This document shows, in pieces, positions 44,644 to 45,623 of a stretch of 45,623 nt of DNA. The stretch comes from Gnomoniopsis sp. IMI 355080 (taxonomy: Eukaryota; Ascomycota; Sordariomycetes; Diaporthales; Gnomoniaceae): NCBI GenBank assembly GCA_027946555.1, contig JAPEVC010000265.1:1-45623 (forward strand), in the 5' to 3' direction. The first letter of the stretch is position 1, and every line of letters starts with the position of its first letter. The position numbers were made by a program, and so were the translations under genes. The notes under the pieces are model-generated. The model saw only the letters and a program-made list of their open reading frames with translations, had not been told where the DNA came from and did not search any database.

Positions 44644-45623
44644 CACCTGGCAGCAGGAGGAAGGGAGGGGCCTTTTGTTTCTGCTGTTTTAAGAAAGTTG
44701 CCGGCGGCGGCGCGAACGCGAGGGCAACCTCAGGCGGGACGTGGATGGACCCTGGCTGGGAGGACGGCAGCGGTGTCGATCACCCGGCGCACGGCTTTTT
44801 GAGAAACTGTGCCCTCCTCTTTTTTTACTTTTTTTTTGCTCGCGTCTCTTTCCGTGAACTCGGCACGGTTGCAACGAGAAAGGTCCAGCGTCCAGCCACT
44901 GCAACCTCGATCGCGATGCTCCGAGGGCAAACCGGGCGAGCGGAGCTGCAGTGGGGGGTGACTGCGCGGAGTGGATTTCTTTTGGGCGGCGAGCTAACAA
45001 ATCGGGCGTGTTCGTCTCGTCTTCTCGTCGTCTCCGGCCGGTGGTGGTATTCGCAAAGCTTGGAGATTGGGGTCCTGTTTCTGCCTTTCTTTCTTCCCCT
45101 TCTCTAACAGCTGCATCCCAGTCGACGAAAGGATTGCTGGGTGTGGGCGTGGGCGTGGGCCGCGGCAGTCCGATTGCTTTGGTTCGTCTGAGAGATCATG
45201 TTTCGGTATGCTCGCTCCGTGAAGGCCGTCAAGTCACAAGTCGAGTAATCATCAGCCGCGCGAAGACAGGGCCAAAAGGTGGGTTGTTGAAATGCCTCGC
45301 CGGGGGGGGGGGGAGATACACGAGGAACTCCCAAAAAAATCCGATGGCAGGGCGTGACGAGAATCTTGGAAGCTTGGGCGACGAGTTCGAGGGGTAAAAA
45401 GGTCAGGGTCTCTGGCTGCCGTGTCACACAGCCACCGGCTTGGCTTTGCTGGCGGCCGTCAAAATTGCTCCTTCGTCCCGCGATCGACTTTTGAAAAGGC
45501 TATGTGAGGTTGCGCAAACCTTCCTGGCGGGGCGAAATCGCCGCGCATATGCAAAGCCGGATAGATCTAGTCATTCCTTAGATCCTTATCGGCGCGATAC
45601 TTTAAAAGGGGTGTGTGGGGGGG
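44644..45623. other. Upstream region of the transcription factor gene
   Basis: Nearly 1 kb, GC-rich and cut by homopolymers: T-rich runs at 44818-44838, twelve G at 45302-45313 and seven G at the window end. A GTGGGCGTGGGCGTGGGC repeat lies at about 45141-45158. ORFs here overlap on both strands and have no recognisable product; this is best read as leader and promoter sequence. Confidence 0.5.

Noticed and set aside
44361..45107. 248-codon plus-strand ORF
   Set aside because: Runs antisense over the first exon of the transcription factor and into its GC-rich promoter; low-complexity translation, starts in the middle of another gene.

Overview
The window comes from the nuclear genome of a filamentous ascomycete (Pezizomycotina, probably a Sordariomycete or close relative). 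The reasons are: short spliceosomal introns of mostly 50-125 nt with GTAAGT/GTGAGT/GTACGT donors and CTAAC/CTGAC branch sites; single-gene transcription units on both strands; and fungal families such as Zn(II)2Cys6 regulator, GH128, GH135/spherulin-4, M28 leucine aminopeptidase, Pezizomycotina-type kinase and cysteine-rich small secreted protein. An AT-rich patch near 4.3 kb has base-step ratios like repeat-induced point mutation (RIP). No tRNA, rRNA, CRISPR or intact transposon was seen. All exon models were built by hand and each keeps reading frame from start to stop.

Layout. 1-5.7 kb: a pyrimidine minisatellite at the edge; a multi-exon minus-strand gene (377-2294) joining tandemly duplicated coiled-coil exons to a Lys/Ala/Pro linker and a glycine-rich LEA-like tail; a gene-poor stretch with a RIP-like patch; and an unresolved region open on both strands. 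6.3-13.9 kb, all minus strand: a GH128 glucanase-like protein, a 2-oxoglutarate/Fe(II) dioxygenase, a previously hidden five-exon cysteine-rich secreted peptide (9827-10446), and an Ala-rich secreted protein. 14-17 kb is empty apart from a cluster of short palindromes. 17.0-19.2 kb (plus): a protein-kinase-fold protein whose catalytic Asp is replaced.

19.8-31.6 kb, all minus strand: conserved housekeeping genes (Rieske iron-sulfur subunit of complex III, DDB1) followed by a two-HKD phospholipase D, a secreted M28 leucine aminopeptidase ending in VDEL, and a zinc-free MDR oxidoreductase. 33.2-40.8 kb (plus): a DUF1295 membrane reductase, the mitochondrial AFG1/ZapE ATPase, a salicylate-hydroxylase-type FAD monooxygenase, a doubtful small ORF, and a secreted GH135/spherulin-4 protein. 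41.4-44.6 kb (minus): a large PPR1-like Zn(II)2Cys6 regulator with a long upstream region.

Functionally the window mixes housekeeping genes (respiration, CUL4-DDB1 ubiquitin ligase, mitochondrial quality control) with secretome and accessory genes. I see no classic biosynthetic cluster: there is no PKS, NRPS, terpene synthase or UstY-type gene. The most novel items are the duplicated-module secreted peptide, the in-phase exon duplication in the first gene, and the apparent pseudokinase.
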